DNA of 64,000 bases. It comes from an uncultured Lachnospiraceae bacterium. Lineage in GTDB: Bacteria; Bacillota; Clostridia; Lachnospirales; Lachnospiraceae. The position numbers and the translations under genes are program-made. Position 1 is the stretch's first letter. Each line of letters opens with the position of its first letter. The notes under the pieces were generated by a model that saw only the letters and a list, made by a program, of their open reading frames with translations, was not told the DNA's origin and did not search any database. The stretch lies in NCBI GenBank assembly GCA_910584945.1, contig CAJUDY010000002.1:57047-121046 (forward strand), given 5' to 3'. This document shows positions 24,611 through 32,789 of the stretch, in pieces.

Positions 24611-25780
24611 ATGATGAAAAAAGTATTAGCAATGCTGCTGGCATCTGCCATGGTGGTATCCATGACGGCCTGCGGCGGAAACAGCAACTCAGACACTACA
24701 GAACCGGCGGCCGAGGACGGCAGCGCGGAAGCGCCTGCAGAGGATGCGGCGCCTGCAGAAGACGCGGACGCAGAGGTGCCGGCGGCTTCGGGAGACACCT
24801 ACAAGGCAGCGCTTCTTCTGAACGGAACCCTTGGGGACAAGTCTTTCTATGATTCTGCCAACGAAGGTCTGACCAGACTCCGCGACGAGCTGGGCGCGGA
24901 TGTGTTTGATTTCAAAGTAGAGCAGATGGGTGGAACGGCCGCGGACGAGTCCAAATGGGAGCCGACGCTTCTGGACTACTGCGATTCCGGCGAGTATGAC
25001 GTCATCATCATGGGAACCTGGCAGATGGCGGACCCGCTGGCGAAGGCGGCGGAGCAGTACCCGGATCAGAAGTTCATGTTCTTCGACGAGCAGTTTGACT
25101 TCGCGGGCAACGGCGATCCCCAGAACATCTACAACATTCTGTACAAGCAGAATGAGGTGTCCTATCTGGTGGGCGCAGCGGCAGCTATGATGACCACCGA
25201 CGAGACCATCGAAGGAATCGATCCTTCCACCAAGAAGATCGGTTTCCTGGGCGGTATGGACAACGCGGTCATCAACGATTTCCTGAAAGGTTATGAGCAG
25301 GGCGCGAAAGACGTTGATCCGGAGATCGAAGTTCAGGTATCCTGGGTAGGCGATTTCGTGGACTCTACCAAAGGAAAAGACCTGGCTCTGGCGCAGTATC
25401 AGAACGGCGTGGACGTCGGATACAATGTGGCGGGCAATGCGGGACTTGGCCAGATCGAGGCGGCAGGCGACACGAACCTCTATGCGTTCGGCGTGGACTC
25501 CGACCAGGCGTCCCTGCTTCCGGACTATGCAAAGAATATCCCCACTTCCGCACTGAAGAACGTGGGCAATTCTCTGTATCGCGCCATCAAGATGGATCTG
25601 GACGGCAGCCTGACCTATGGCACCACGGAAGTGCTCGGGTTTGCAGAGGGCGGCGTGGAGCTCGTGAAAGACGCTCACTATGAGGAGATGCTTCCGGAGA
25701 ACATCCGCACAGCGCTGGATGAGATGGAGCAGAAGATCATCAGCGGAGAGATCGTCGTAGACACAGCCATCGAGAGATAA
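24611..25780 (+). CDS. bmpA: BMP-family nucleoside-binding lipoprotein
   Basis: 389 residues; the ATG at 24611 follows AAGGAGG by 10 bp. A lipoprotein signal peptide ends in the lipobox 'SMTAC' (Cys near 20), then a ~45-residue acidic Ala/Glu linker, then the BMP/PnrA substrate-binding fold ('KAALLLNGTLGDKSFYDSANEGL', 'YDVIIMGTWQMADPLAKAA', 'GFLGGMDNAVINDFLKGYEQGA', 'YAFGVDSDQA'). Family members bind purine nucleosides and feed Nup-type ABC importers, which matches the three genes after it and the phosphorylase before it. Confidence 0.93.
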   Translation: MMKKVLAMLLASAMVVSMTACGGNSNSDTTEPAAEDGSAEAPAEDAAPAEDADAEVPAASGDTYKAALLLNGTLGDKSFYDSANEGLTRLRDELGADVFDFKVEQMGGTAADESKWEPTLLDYCDSGEYDVIIMGTWQMADPLAKAAEQYPDQKFMFFDEQFDFAGNGDPQNIYNILYKQNEVSYLVGAAAAMMTTDETIEGIDPSTKKIGFLGGMDNAVINDFLKGYEQGAKDVDPEIEVQVSWVGDFVDSTKGKDLALAQYQNGVDVGYNVAGNAGLGQIEAAGDTNLYAFGVDSDQASLLPDYAKNIPTSALKNVGNSLYRAIKMDLDGSLTYGTTEVLGFAEGGVELVKDAHYEEMLPENIRTALDEMEQKIISGEIVVDTAIER

Positions 25781-25811
25781 GAAAGGCGGCAAAGATTGCC
25801 GAAACGGGGTG

Positions 25812-25861
25812 CGCAGGGTGCGACTGGTCTTGTGCCAACCGCACCCTGCGGCCCCCTTTTT
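25812..25861 (+). terminator. intra-operon terminator/attenuator between binding protein and ATPase genes
   Basis: CGCAGGGTGCG (25812-25822) pairs perfectly with CGCACCCTGCG (25840-25850), followed by GGCCCCC and five T residues (25857-25861). Partial termination here would give more lipoprotein than transporter, a common device in ABC import operons. Confidence 0.75.
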
Positions 25862-25925
25862 AAAAAAGGACCAGAAGAGAGCAACCGTAAGGGGGCCGGG
25901 TCCGGAGAGGGGAAGGGTGGCCTGC

Positions 25926-27479
25926 TTGGAACATAACATTGTTTTACAGATGAATCACATCATGAAGATCTACTCCAACGGCGTCGTGGCGAATGAGGAT
26001 GTGAGCATCGAATTGAGAAAAGGCGAGATCCATGCGCTGCTGGGAGAGAACGGCGCGGGGAAGAGCACGCTGATGAAAGTACTGTTCGGGATCGAGAGTC
26101 CGGATGAAGGACAGATCCTCCTAAACGGGCAGGAGACGCAGATTAAGTCTCCACAGGATGCCATCAGCAAGGGGATCGGTATGGTGCATCAGCACTTTAT
26201 GCTGGTGCCGTCGCTGACTGTAGCGGAAAATATCATCCTGGGCGTGGAACCGAAGAAACAGCTGGTCTTCATCGATATGGAGAAGGCGGTTTCGGCGGCG
26301 GAAGAGATCGCGCAGAAATATAATTTTGATATTGACGTCAGAGCAAAGGTAGAAGAGATTCCGGTGGGAATCAAGCAGAAGGTGGAGATCTTAAAGGCTC
26401 TGTACCGCGGGGCGGACATTTTGATCTTGGACGAGCCGACGGCCGTGCTGACGCCCCAGGAGACGGATGAGCTGTTCGTACAGCTGGAAAAGCTCCGGGA
26501 CAGCGGACATACGATCATCTTCATCTCCCATAAGCTGGATGAGATTAAAAGGATCTGCGACCGTGCCACGATCATGCGTAGCGGGCGCAGTATGGGTACT
26601 TATGAGGTAAAGGATATATCGACGGAGGATATGTCCCGTCTGATGGTGGGCCGGGACGTGGTGCTGACTTTTGACAAAAAGCCGGCGATGCCGACCTCCG
26701 TGCTGCTTCGGGTGCGGGAACTGTCCGTGCGCAATGCCCAGGGCGTGCTGAAAGTGGATGGTCTCTCTTTCGACCTTCGGGGAGGGGAGATCCTGGGTAT
26801 CGCGGGTGTGGAAGGGAACGGCCAGTCAGAGTTTGTCGATTCGCTGACCGGACTCAATAAGAGTTATCAGGGGCGGATCATAGTGAAGGATACGGATATT
26901 GACGCGTGCAGCATCAAGGAGATCCGCGATCTCAGCGTGGCTCATATCCCGGAGGACCGCATGACCAGCGGCTGTGCAGGAAATCTGAACATTCTGGAGA
27001 ACCTGTTCTCCAATCAATATACAGACCCGGAATATTCCGGAAAGATGCTTCTGAAAATGAAGCGGATACAGGAACGCTCTGTGGAGCTGATCAAAGAATA
27101 TCTGATCAAATGCCGGTCCTTCCGTCAGAATGTGGGGATGCTGTCCGGCGGAAATATCCAGAAAGTGATTGTGGCGCGGGAGTTTTCCACCAGTCCCGGA
27201 CTGATTATCGCTAACCAGCCGACCCGGGGCGTGGATGTGGGCGCGGCAGAATTTATCCGGAAACGCCTGCTGGCATTTCGGGACGCGGGCTGCGCGGTGC
27301 TTTTGATTTCCGCGGACTTGAACGAGATTTTTTCGTTAAGCGACCGACTGGCGGTGATGTACAAGGGAAAATTCTCCGGCATGTTTACCGATGTGGCGGC
27401 AGTGACCGAGGAAGAGCTGGGCCAGTATATGCTTGGCTTAAAGCACCAGGAAGAGCAGGAGGGCGTGATTTATGAATAG
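25926..27479 (+). CDS. nupA: nucleoside ABC importer ATP-binding protein (double ABC)
   Basis: 517 residues. A TTG start at 25926 is proposed because it follows AAGGGTGG and gives the family N-terminus (M)-E-H-N-I-V-L-Q-M-N-H-I; the next ATG is 25950. Two ATPase halves: the first has Walker A 'GENGAGKST', Walker B 'ILILDEPTAVL' and a degenerate signature around 'EIPVGIKQKVEILKAL'. The second has the altered P-loop 'GVEGNGQSE', signature 'LSGGNIQKVIVARE' and 'IIANQPTRGVDVGA'. This asymmetric architecture is that of RbsA/MglA and Nup/BMP-type importers. Confidence 0.92.
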   Translation: MEHNIVLQMNHIMKIYSNGVVANEDVSIELRKGEIHALLGENGAGKSTLMKVLFGIESPDEGQILLNGQETQIKSPQDAISKGIGMVHQHFMLVPSLTVAENIILGVEPKKQLVFIDMEKAVSAAEEIAQKYNFDIDVRAKVEEIPVGIKQKVEILKALYRGADILILDEPTAVLTPQETDELFVQLEKLRDSGHTIIFISHKLDEIKRICDRATIMRSGRSMGTYEVKDISTEDMSRLMVGRDVVLTFDKKPAMPTSVLLRVRELSVRNAQGVLKVDGLSFDLRGGEILGIAGVEGNGQSEFVDSLTGLNKSYQGRIIVKDTDIDACSIKEIRDLSVAHIPEDRMTSGCAGNLNILENLFSNQYTDPEYSGKMLLKMKRIQERSVELIKEYLIKCRSFRQNVGMLSGGNIQKVIVAREFSTSPGLIIANQPTRGVDVGAAEFIRKRLLAFRDAGCAVLLISADLNEIFSLSDRLAVMYKGKFSGMFTDVAAVTEEELGQYMLGLKHQEEQEGVIYE

Positions 27480-28539
27480 TGCAAAGCGTTTTGATATGTT
27501 CCGTATGTTTTTTTCTGTACTGATCGCGCTTCTGGTTTCTTTTGTGATCATCTTCTTTGTTAGCAGCGAACCGGTGACGGCGATCACGACATTGATTACG
27601 GGACCTTTAAAAAGTAAGCGGAATATGGGCAATGTGATCGAGGCTATGGTGCCTCTGATCTTTACCGGAACCGGTGTGTGTATTATGTTTTCCGCCAACC
27701 AGATCAATCTGGCTACCGAGGGCGGGTTCCATCTGGGCGGTCTGGTGGCGGCGGCAGTAGCGTTAAAGCTGGGGCTTCCGGCGGGACTTAGCCCCATCGT
27801 GGCGATCTGTTTTGCGGCGCTTGCGGGGGCGGTATTCTGTGCGATTCCTGCCGTTATGAAGATTAAGACCGGATCTCCGGAGCTGGTGTCTTCCCTGATG
27901 ATCAATTATCTGTCCTTGTGGTTCTGCACCTTTATCATGATGTATTTTCTGCAGGACCCAAGCGTTGGTTCCGCGTCTTATAAGCTTCCGGCGGAGTCGG
28001 AGCTTCCGACGATTATCAAGGGGACCAATATTCATGTGGGACTTCTGCTGGCGCTTCTGGTGGCGGTGCTGGGCTATATGTTTCTGTTCAAAACCCGCAC
28101 CGGATATGAGATGCGGCTGACCGGAGAAAATGAGAATTTTGCCCGGTATTCAGGGATCAGCATTGTGAAGGTGATCCTGATCTCTCAGATGGTGGGAGGC
28201 GTCATCGCCGGGATCGGCGGCGGCGTGGAACTGCTAAGCCCGATCTACACCCGCTTTTCCTGGACCGCCCTTCTGGGCTACGGCTGGGATGCCATCATCA
28301 TCTGCACTCTGGCAAAGAAAAATCCGCTGTATACGCCTTTGGCGGCTTTGTTCCTGGCATATCTTCGGACCGGGGCCTCCATCATGGCACGCTATACGGA
28401 TGTCACTCTGGAGATCGTGCAGATCACCCAGGGCATCATCATCCTTCTGGTGGTGGCAGAGCAGTTCTTAAGCGGTATGAAACACCGGATGATCGCAAGG
28501 GAAGCGAAAGCATCCTTAAAAGAAGGGGAGGTGGCGTAA
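27472..28539 (+). CDS. nupB: nucleoside ABC importer permease 1
   Basis: 355 residues, overlapping the ATPase gene by 8 bp. About eight to ten TM helices, starting 'FRMFFSVLIALLVSFVIIFFVSSEP', with the BPD_transp_2 signature region 'TGYEMRLTGENENFARYSGISIVKVILISQMVGGVIAGIGGGVELLSP'. It pairs with the next gene to form the membrane channel of a BMP-type nucleoside importer. Confidence 0.92.
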   Translation: MNSAKRFDMFRMFFSVLIALLVSFVIIFFVSSEPVTAITTLITGPLKSKRNMGNVIEAMVPLIFTGTGVCIMFSANQINLATEGGFHLGGLVAAAVALKLGLPAGLSPIVAICFAALAGAVFCAIPAVMKIKTGSPELVSSLMINYLSLWFCTFIMMYFLQDPSVGSASYKLPAESELPTIIKGTNIHVGLLLALLVAVLGYMFLFKTRTGYEMRLTGENENFARYSGISIVKVILISQMVGGVIAGIGGGVELLSPIYTRFSWTALLGYGWDAIIICTLAKKNPLYTPLAALFLAYLRTGASIMARYTDVTLEIVQITQGIIILLVVAEQFLSGMKHRMIAREAKASLKEGEVA

Positions 28540-28540
28540 G

Positions 28541-29458
28541 ATGCTGCAGAGCTTACTGAGTCCTGATTTTTTCAACGCGATTCTGCGGGCGACGACCCCG
28601 ATTCTCTTCGCGGCTCTGGCTTCCTCCGTGGCGTCCAAGTCCGGGATTACGAACATGGCCCTGGAGGGTATCATGCTGTTCTCCGCCCTTTTCGGCGTGA
28701 TCTTTTCCGCCATGACCGGGCACTGGGCGGCGGGTCTTCTGCTGACCATGGTGGCGGGCGGTCTGATCGGTCTTTTGTTGGCTTTCTTCGTGCTGAACTT
28801 AAAGACCGACGAGATTCTGGCGGCCATTGCCATCAACCTGATGGCCACCGGCGGCACGGTGCTTCTGATGCTGGCGGTATCCGGGGACCGGGGTTCCTCG
28901 ACCTCCATCGCCAGCGTATCGGCGCCCCGGCTTGTAATTCCAGTGATTGACAAGATCCCGTTCCTGGGACAGATTCTGTCGGGACAGAATTTGATGACCT
29001 GGCTGTCGATCCTGGCAGTGGTGGTGATGCATTTATTCCTCTACAAGACGCCGCTGGGACTGAAGATCCGTGCGGTGGGCGAGAATAAGAACGCGGCGGA
29101 GTCCGTGGGAATCAGTGCGAGAAAGATTCAGTATATCGCGCTGATCTTAAGCGGCTTGCTGGCCAGCATGGGCGGATTCTTCCTGTCCGGCGGCTATATG
29201 AACATGTTCACCAAGGACATGTCCGCCGGCAAAGGCTACATTGCTCTGGCGGCCAGCGCCATGGGCGGCGACACGCCGGTGGGCGGCTTCCTGGTATCCC
29301 TCCTCTTCGGAGCGGCCCAGGCTCTGGCGAATATGATGCAGCTCACCGATATCCCCCACGAGCTGATTCAGATGGTGCCGTACTTGACGACACTGATCGG
29401 ACTTGGCATCTACAGCTACGCCGGACTGAAAAAACGGCAGAAGCTGGCAGGGAAATAG
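28541..29458 (+). CDS. nupC: nucleoside ABC importer permease 2
   Basis: 305 residues, 1 bp after the previous stop with GGGGAGGTGG as ribosome site. About eight TM helices; the coupling region 'GLKIRAVGENKNAAESVGISARKIQYIALILSGLLASMGG' is the family hallmark. The last gene of the operon; a strong terminator follows within 15 bp. Together with the lipoprotein, ATPase and first permease it makes a complete purine-nucleoside-type importer. Confidence 0.93.
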   Translation: MLQSLLSPDFFNAILRATTPILFAALASSVASKSGITNMALEGIMLFSALFGVIFSAMTGHWAAGLLLTMVAGGLIGLLLAFFVLNLKTDEILAAIAINLMATGGTVLLMLAVSGDRGSSTSIASVSAPRLVIPVIDKIPFLGQILSGQNLMTWLSILAVVVMHLFLYKTPLGLKIRAVGENKNAAESVGISARKIQYIALILSGLLASMGGFFLSGGYMNMFTKDMSAGKGYIALAASAMGGDTPVGGFLVSLLFGAAQALANMMQLTDIPHELIQMVPYLTTLIGLGIYSYAGLKKRQKLAGK

Positions 29459-29471
29459 AGAGGTAAATATA

Positions 29472-29526
29472 GAAAAGACGTCTGCCATGGACCTTTTAGA
29501 AAGGGTCCCAGGCAGGCGTCTTTTTT
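29472..29526 (+). terminator. terminator of the nucleoside operon
   Basis: A long hairpin with arms AAAAGACG.CTGCC..GG.CC and GG..CC..GGCAGGCGTCTTTT, ending in a run of six T (29521-29526). It overlaps the 3' end of the convergent HEPN gene by two bases. Confidence 0.9.
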
Positions 29527-29914
29527 ACAGCCAGTTTTCGTCGATGGTCTTTTTCAGACGGCAGAACAGCTCATAAAAATGTTGTTTGGTCTGATTGATG
29601 ATGTCAAGGGCCACGGCCCGATTGTAAGAATGAGTGACATTGTTGCGGGCCTGCAGGGCCGAAAGCCACAGCGCTTCTTCCTGAATCATGGACGCCTGAT
29701 AAGCCGTCTTGATGATGAACTTGGGGGAACCGGTGGCGGCCCCTTCGTACCCATGACTTTCCAGAAGCTCTTTCATCATCTTCCAGGACTGCTCAAAGCA
29801 GATTTCATACAGGCCCACCAGTCCGGTCATGACTACGTTGTCATAGGGTTCTTCGTATTGATAGATGTCTTTCAGGTTCTGAAGAGCGGAGCAGAAATTG
29901 TCATATTTTTTCAT
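29525..29914 (-). CDS. HEPN-fold nucleotidyltransferase partner protein (HI0074 type)
   Basis: 129 residues from the ATG at 29914, overlapping the MNT gene by 14 bp. An all-helical protein of the nucleotidyltransferase substrate-binding family (compare H. influenzae HI0074). It carries the HEPN RNase-type motif R-x4-H in 'ALQARNNVTHSYN'. With a minimal nucleotidyltransferase it forms a type VII-like toxin-antitoxin pair, in which the transferase modifies and silences the HEPN RNase. Which role applies here is inferred from family knowledge. Confidence 0.82.
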   Translation of the reverse strand: MKKYDNFCSALQNLKDIYQYEEPYDNVVMTGLVGLYEICFEQSWKMMKELLESHGYEGAATGSPKFIIKTAYQASMIQEEALWLSALQARNNVTHSYNRAVALDIINQTKQHFYELFCRLKKTIDENWL

Positions 29915-30194
29915 ACAGAATTTTCCCTTCCTGTTCGATGGACGCCCGCAATTCCTCCTGTACTCTTCCGTCCAGATTGACAAAATCGTATTTCAGAAGC
30001 GTGGAGGTCTCCTCGTCTACATCCAGCGCGAATCGGTCGAAGTCTCCGCCCCGGACGGCCAGATCAATGTCGCTGACTCTTCTATAATCCCCCCGGGCCC
30101 GGGAGCCGAATAAAATGACTTGTTCCATCCCATATTTTTGCGCCAGACGGCGGATTTCCTGTATGACGACGGATTTGATTCCGGTTCCTTCCAT
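29901..30194 (-). CDS. minimal nucleotidyltransferase (MNT)
   Basis: 97 residues, a complete MNT domain. The Pol-beta-type signature is 'LFGSRARGDYRRVSDIDLAV', giving the G-S motif and D-x-D metal ligands. A C-terminal helix follows. It lies first in a two-gene operon with the HEPN protein, the usual order of MNT/HEPN antitoxin-toxin pairs. The pair sits between two unrelated operons, in line with an acquired module. Confidence 0.88.
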   Translation of the reverse strand: MEGTGIKSVVIQEIRRLAQKYGMEQVILFGSRARGDYRRVSDIDLAVRGGDFDRFALDVDEETSTLLKYDFVNLDGRVQEELRASIEQEGKILYEKI

Positions 30195-30263
30195 GATGTG
30201 ATCCTCTCTATCTGAACAGTAACATGGTTACCATTTCCTTTCAATTATATATGGCGGAAGGAT

Positions 30264-30291
30264 TTTCTTCAAGAGTAAAATATGTTATAAT
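30264..30291 (+). promoter_or_regulatory. candidate promoter of the lipoprotein/CotH operon
   Basis: A good -10 TATAAT at 30286-30291 in an AT-rich stretch; the -35 region 17 bp upstream is poor. It lies 68 bp before the lipoprotein start and before the family-B repeat end at 30327. Confidence 0.4.
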
Positions 30292-30326
30292 ATGTTATCG
30301 GCATTTATAGAAGGAATATTGTCAAT

Positions 30327-30350
30327 CAGATGCGGAACTTAAATAAGGAG
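30327..30350 (+). repeat. family-B repeat, right end only
   Basis: CAGATGCGGAACTTAAATAA followed by GGAG matches the right end of the longer family-B hairpin elements found at 33.8-56.8 kb. The matching left arm is missing. The GGAG lies 7 bp before the lipoprotein gene's GAT-ATG and acts as its ribosome site. Confidence 0.6.
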
Positions 30351-30359
30351 AGGTCGATA

Positions 30360-31306
30360 TGAAAAGAAAAAGTAAAAAAGCGGCATGGGCGCTGATTCTG
30401 ATGTTGTGTATGGGCCTGACGGCCGGATGCTCCGGGAAGACAGAGGAGCCTGCGGAGCCGATCCCGGCTCCGGTGGAGAACGTGGAGGAAGCGTCGGAGC
30501 GCGGCGGAACTTTGATTCTGAAGGTGAATCCGGAGATCGCGGTGGAGTATGACGAGAACGGCAAAGTGACCGCGGTGTACGGGCGCAATGAAGACGGAAA
30601 AAAGATCGTGGAAAACTATCGGGATTATGCGGGGAAGGAATGCCACGAAGCGGTGGAAGAGTTGGTGGGACTGATCAACGAGGCCGGTTATTTTGTGGAA
30701 GAGGTGGAAGGCGAGAGCCGGAAGATCACCATCGAGATCGAGACCGGTTCCATCCTGCCGGAGGAAGACTTCCTGGACGAGATCGTCACCGGCGTACAGA
30801 CTTATGTCCAGGATATGCAGGTGGAAGGCCCTGGGGCAGACGATGTGGATATCTATGATCCGGAATATGGAGCGGAGGCTTACGAGGTTGTCATACCGCC
30901 AAAGGACAAAGAACCTGCGCCGGAGACCAGTACGGGGGAAAACACGGATGGCAGCACTCCAACCGAGGGCGGCAGCGGTGCAGAGAACACAGCAACCGGC
31001 AGTGACGGAGCCGATGCCGGGAGCGCAGTACCGGGAGGCGATACCGGGAATCCGCCTGCAGTGAATGCGAATCCTCCAGTGAATGCAGCGTCTCCTTATA
31101 CCGATTATGAGACGCCGTATACAGAGCCGTCGTCGTCCCATACGAACTATGAGACGCCGTATACGGAACCTGCCGCATCGCCCTCTACGGACTACGAAAC
31201 GCCCTATACAGAGCCTGCATCGCCCTATACGGATCATGAGACGCCTTATACAGACGATCATCATGAAAGCCACTACGGAGATTCCGGTTACAGTCATTAT
31301 CATTGA
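30360..31306 (+). CDS. lipoprotein with RsgI-like domain and Tyr/Thr-rich C-terminal repeats
   Basis: 315 residues. A lipoprotein signal ends at Cys24 ('LTAGC'). Residues ~50-160 ('GGTLILKVNPEIAVEYDENGKVTAV...CHEAVEELVGLI...ITIEIETGSILP') resemble the extracytoplasmic RsgI-like domain of clostridial anti-sigma factors, where 'VNPSIEL' is typical. A low-complexity linker leads to four ~14-residue repeats (about 243-300) of the form SPYTDYETPYTEPA, then a His-rich tail 'DDHHESHYGDSGYSHYH'. The gene lies 19 bp before a CotH-type kinase gene, and the repeats look like a candidate substrate. No assigned function. Confidence 0.8.
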
Positions 31307-31325
31307 GACGACAGGAGGACAGCCC

Positions 31326-32702
31326 ATGCGCAGAGGATGGCGCCGGATCGGCATCCTGACCGTCAGCCTGGCGGTCCTCCTTCTTGCTTTTGGCATAGAA
31401 AAAACGACAGAACAATCGCATCTTAAGTATGTGACGCTTCTGTTTGACGACAGCAGGGTGCATACGGTGGAGATCCGGATGGAGGACTGGGAAGATTTTC
31501 TGGAACAGGCTTCCTCAAAGGAGTATCGTTCGTGTACCCTTGTTGTGGACGGAGAGATTTACGAACAGGCAGGCATTCGGGTGAAAGGTCATAATTCCAG
31601 AAAGTTGATCGAAAAATATGGCTGGAAGCGTTACAGTCTGAAGGTGGAATTCGATCATTATCTGCCGGGACAGAGTTATCATGGGCTGGATAAGCTGGCC
31701 CTGGATACTTCCTTTCAGGATAACAGTTATCTGAAAAATTACCTGGCTTATGACATGATGGCCCATATGGGAGTGCCGTCCCCTCTGACCAGCTATGTGT
31801 GGGTGACCGTAAACGGCCGTCCCTGGGGGCTGTATCTGGCGGTGGAAGAGCCGGAGGAAGCTTTTGCCCGCAGAAATTACGGGGCGGATTACGGGCAGCT
31901 GTATAAACCGGATTATCAAAGTCTGGAGGAGGAGAATGCGGATGTGGCATTGCGTTACGTGGACGATGATCCGGACAGCTACGAGAATATTTTCCGCCAG
32001 GCACGGTTCCCGGTGTCTGAGGACGAAAAACGGAGGCTCATCGGGGCCTTGAAGCGTCTTTCCGAAGGAGAAGACCTGGAAGAGGCGGTGAATGTGGAGG
32101 AGGTTCTGCGGTATTTTACCGTGCAGGTGTTTGTCGTCAATCTGGACAGTTATCTGGGACGGACCGGGCACAATTATTTTCTGTATGAAGAAGGCGGACA
32201 GATGGAGATTCTGCCCTGGGACTACAATCTTGCCTACGGCACCTATGCTCTGGGGATGCCCGATCCGGTCAACGACGCCAAAAAGTATGTGAACGATCCC
32301 ATTGACACACCTGCCGAGGGAGAAGTCATGCTGAGACGTCCCCTGTTTCACCAATTGATGCTGAAAGAGGCTTATTATGAGGAGTATCACCGGCAGTTCG
32401 ACCGGTTTTTAGCTACTTATTTTGAAAACGGACATTTTGAACAGAAGGTGGAGGAGATCACGGAGCTGATCAGCCCCTATGTGAAAAAGGACCCCACGGC
32501 GTTCTGTTCCTATGAAGACTATCAGACAGGGGTGGAGACCATCCGGAACTTCTGCCTGCTGCGGGCGAAAAGCGTCCGGGGGCAGTTGAGTGGGGAGATC
32601 CCCTCCACCATCCGGGGCCAGTCCATAGACCAAAGCGCCTTCGTGGACGCGTCCTCCGTCTGGATACCGGATATGGGGGAGATTGCGGACCTGAAGAGAT
32701 AG
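31326..32702 (+). CDS. CotH-family protein kinase, membrane-anchored
   Basis: 458 residues from the ATG at 31326 (ribosome site CAGGAGGACA); the open frame further upstream runs over the lipoprotein repeats in another phase. One N-terminal TM helix (about 7-25) puts the kinase domain outside the membrane. CotH landmarks are 'AGIRVKGHNSRKL', 'LDTSFQDNSYLKNYLAYDMM', D274 in 'VVNLDSYLG', 'NYFLYEE' and D299 in 'ILPWDYNLAYGTYA', matching the catalytic and metal-binding Asp positions of spore-coat CotH. In bacilli CotH phosphorylates repeat-rich coat proteins. Confidence 0.88.
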   Translation: MRRGWRRIGILTVSLAVLLLAFGIEKTTEQSHLKYVTLLFDDSRVHTVEIRMEDWEDFLEQASSKEYRSCTLVVDGEIYEQAGIRVKGHNSRKLIEKYGWKRYSLKVEFDHYLPGQSYHGLDKLALDTSFQDNSYLKNYLAYDMMAHMGVPSPLTSYVWVTVNGRPWGLYLAVEEPEEAFARRNYGADYGQLYKPDYQSLEEENADVALRYVDDDPDSYENIFRQARFPVSEDEKRRLIGALKRLSEGEDLEEAVNVEEVLRYFTVQVFVVNLDSYLGRTGHNYFLYEEGGQMEILPWDYNLAYGTYALGMPDPVNDAKKYVNDPIDTPAEGEVMLRRPLFHQLMLKEAYYEEYHRQFDRFLATYFENGHFEQKVEEITELISPYVKKDPTAFCSYEDYQTGVETIRNFCLLRAKSVRGQLSGEIPSTIRGQSIDQSAFVDASSVWIPDMGEIADLKR

Positions 32703-32789
32703 TCTTAAAGTCTCATGAGACTGGTGAGACTGACTTTGAGACGAGCGTAAGAGGGCCGCAGCAAAACTTAGAGCAAAGGAGATAAGATT

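Noticed and set aside
31083..31325. N-terminal extension of the CotH gene over the lipoprotein repeats
   Set aside because: The stretch is an out-of-phase reading of the SPYTDYETPYTEPA repeats, giving an Arg/Ile/Pro-rich string. A strong ribosome site precedes the ATG at 31326.
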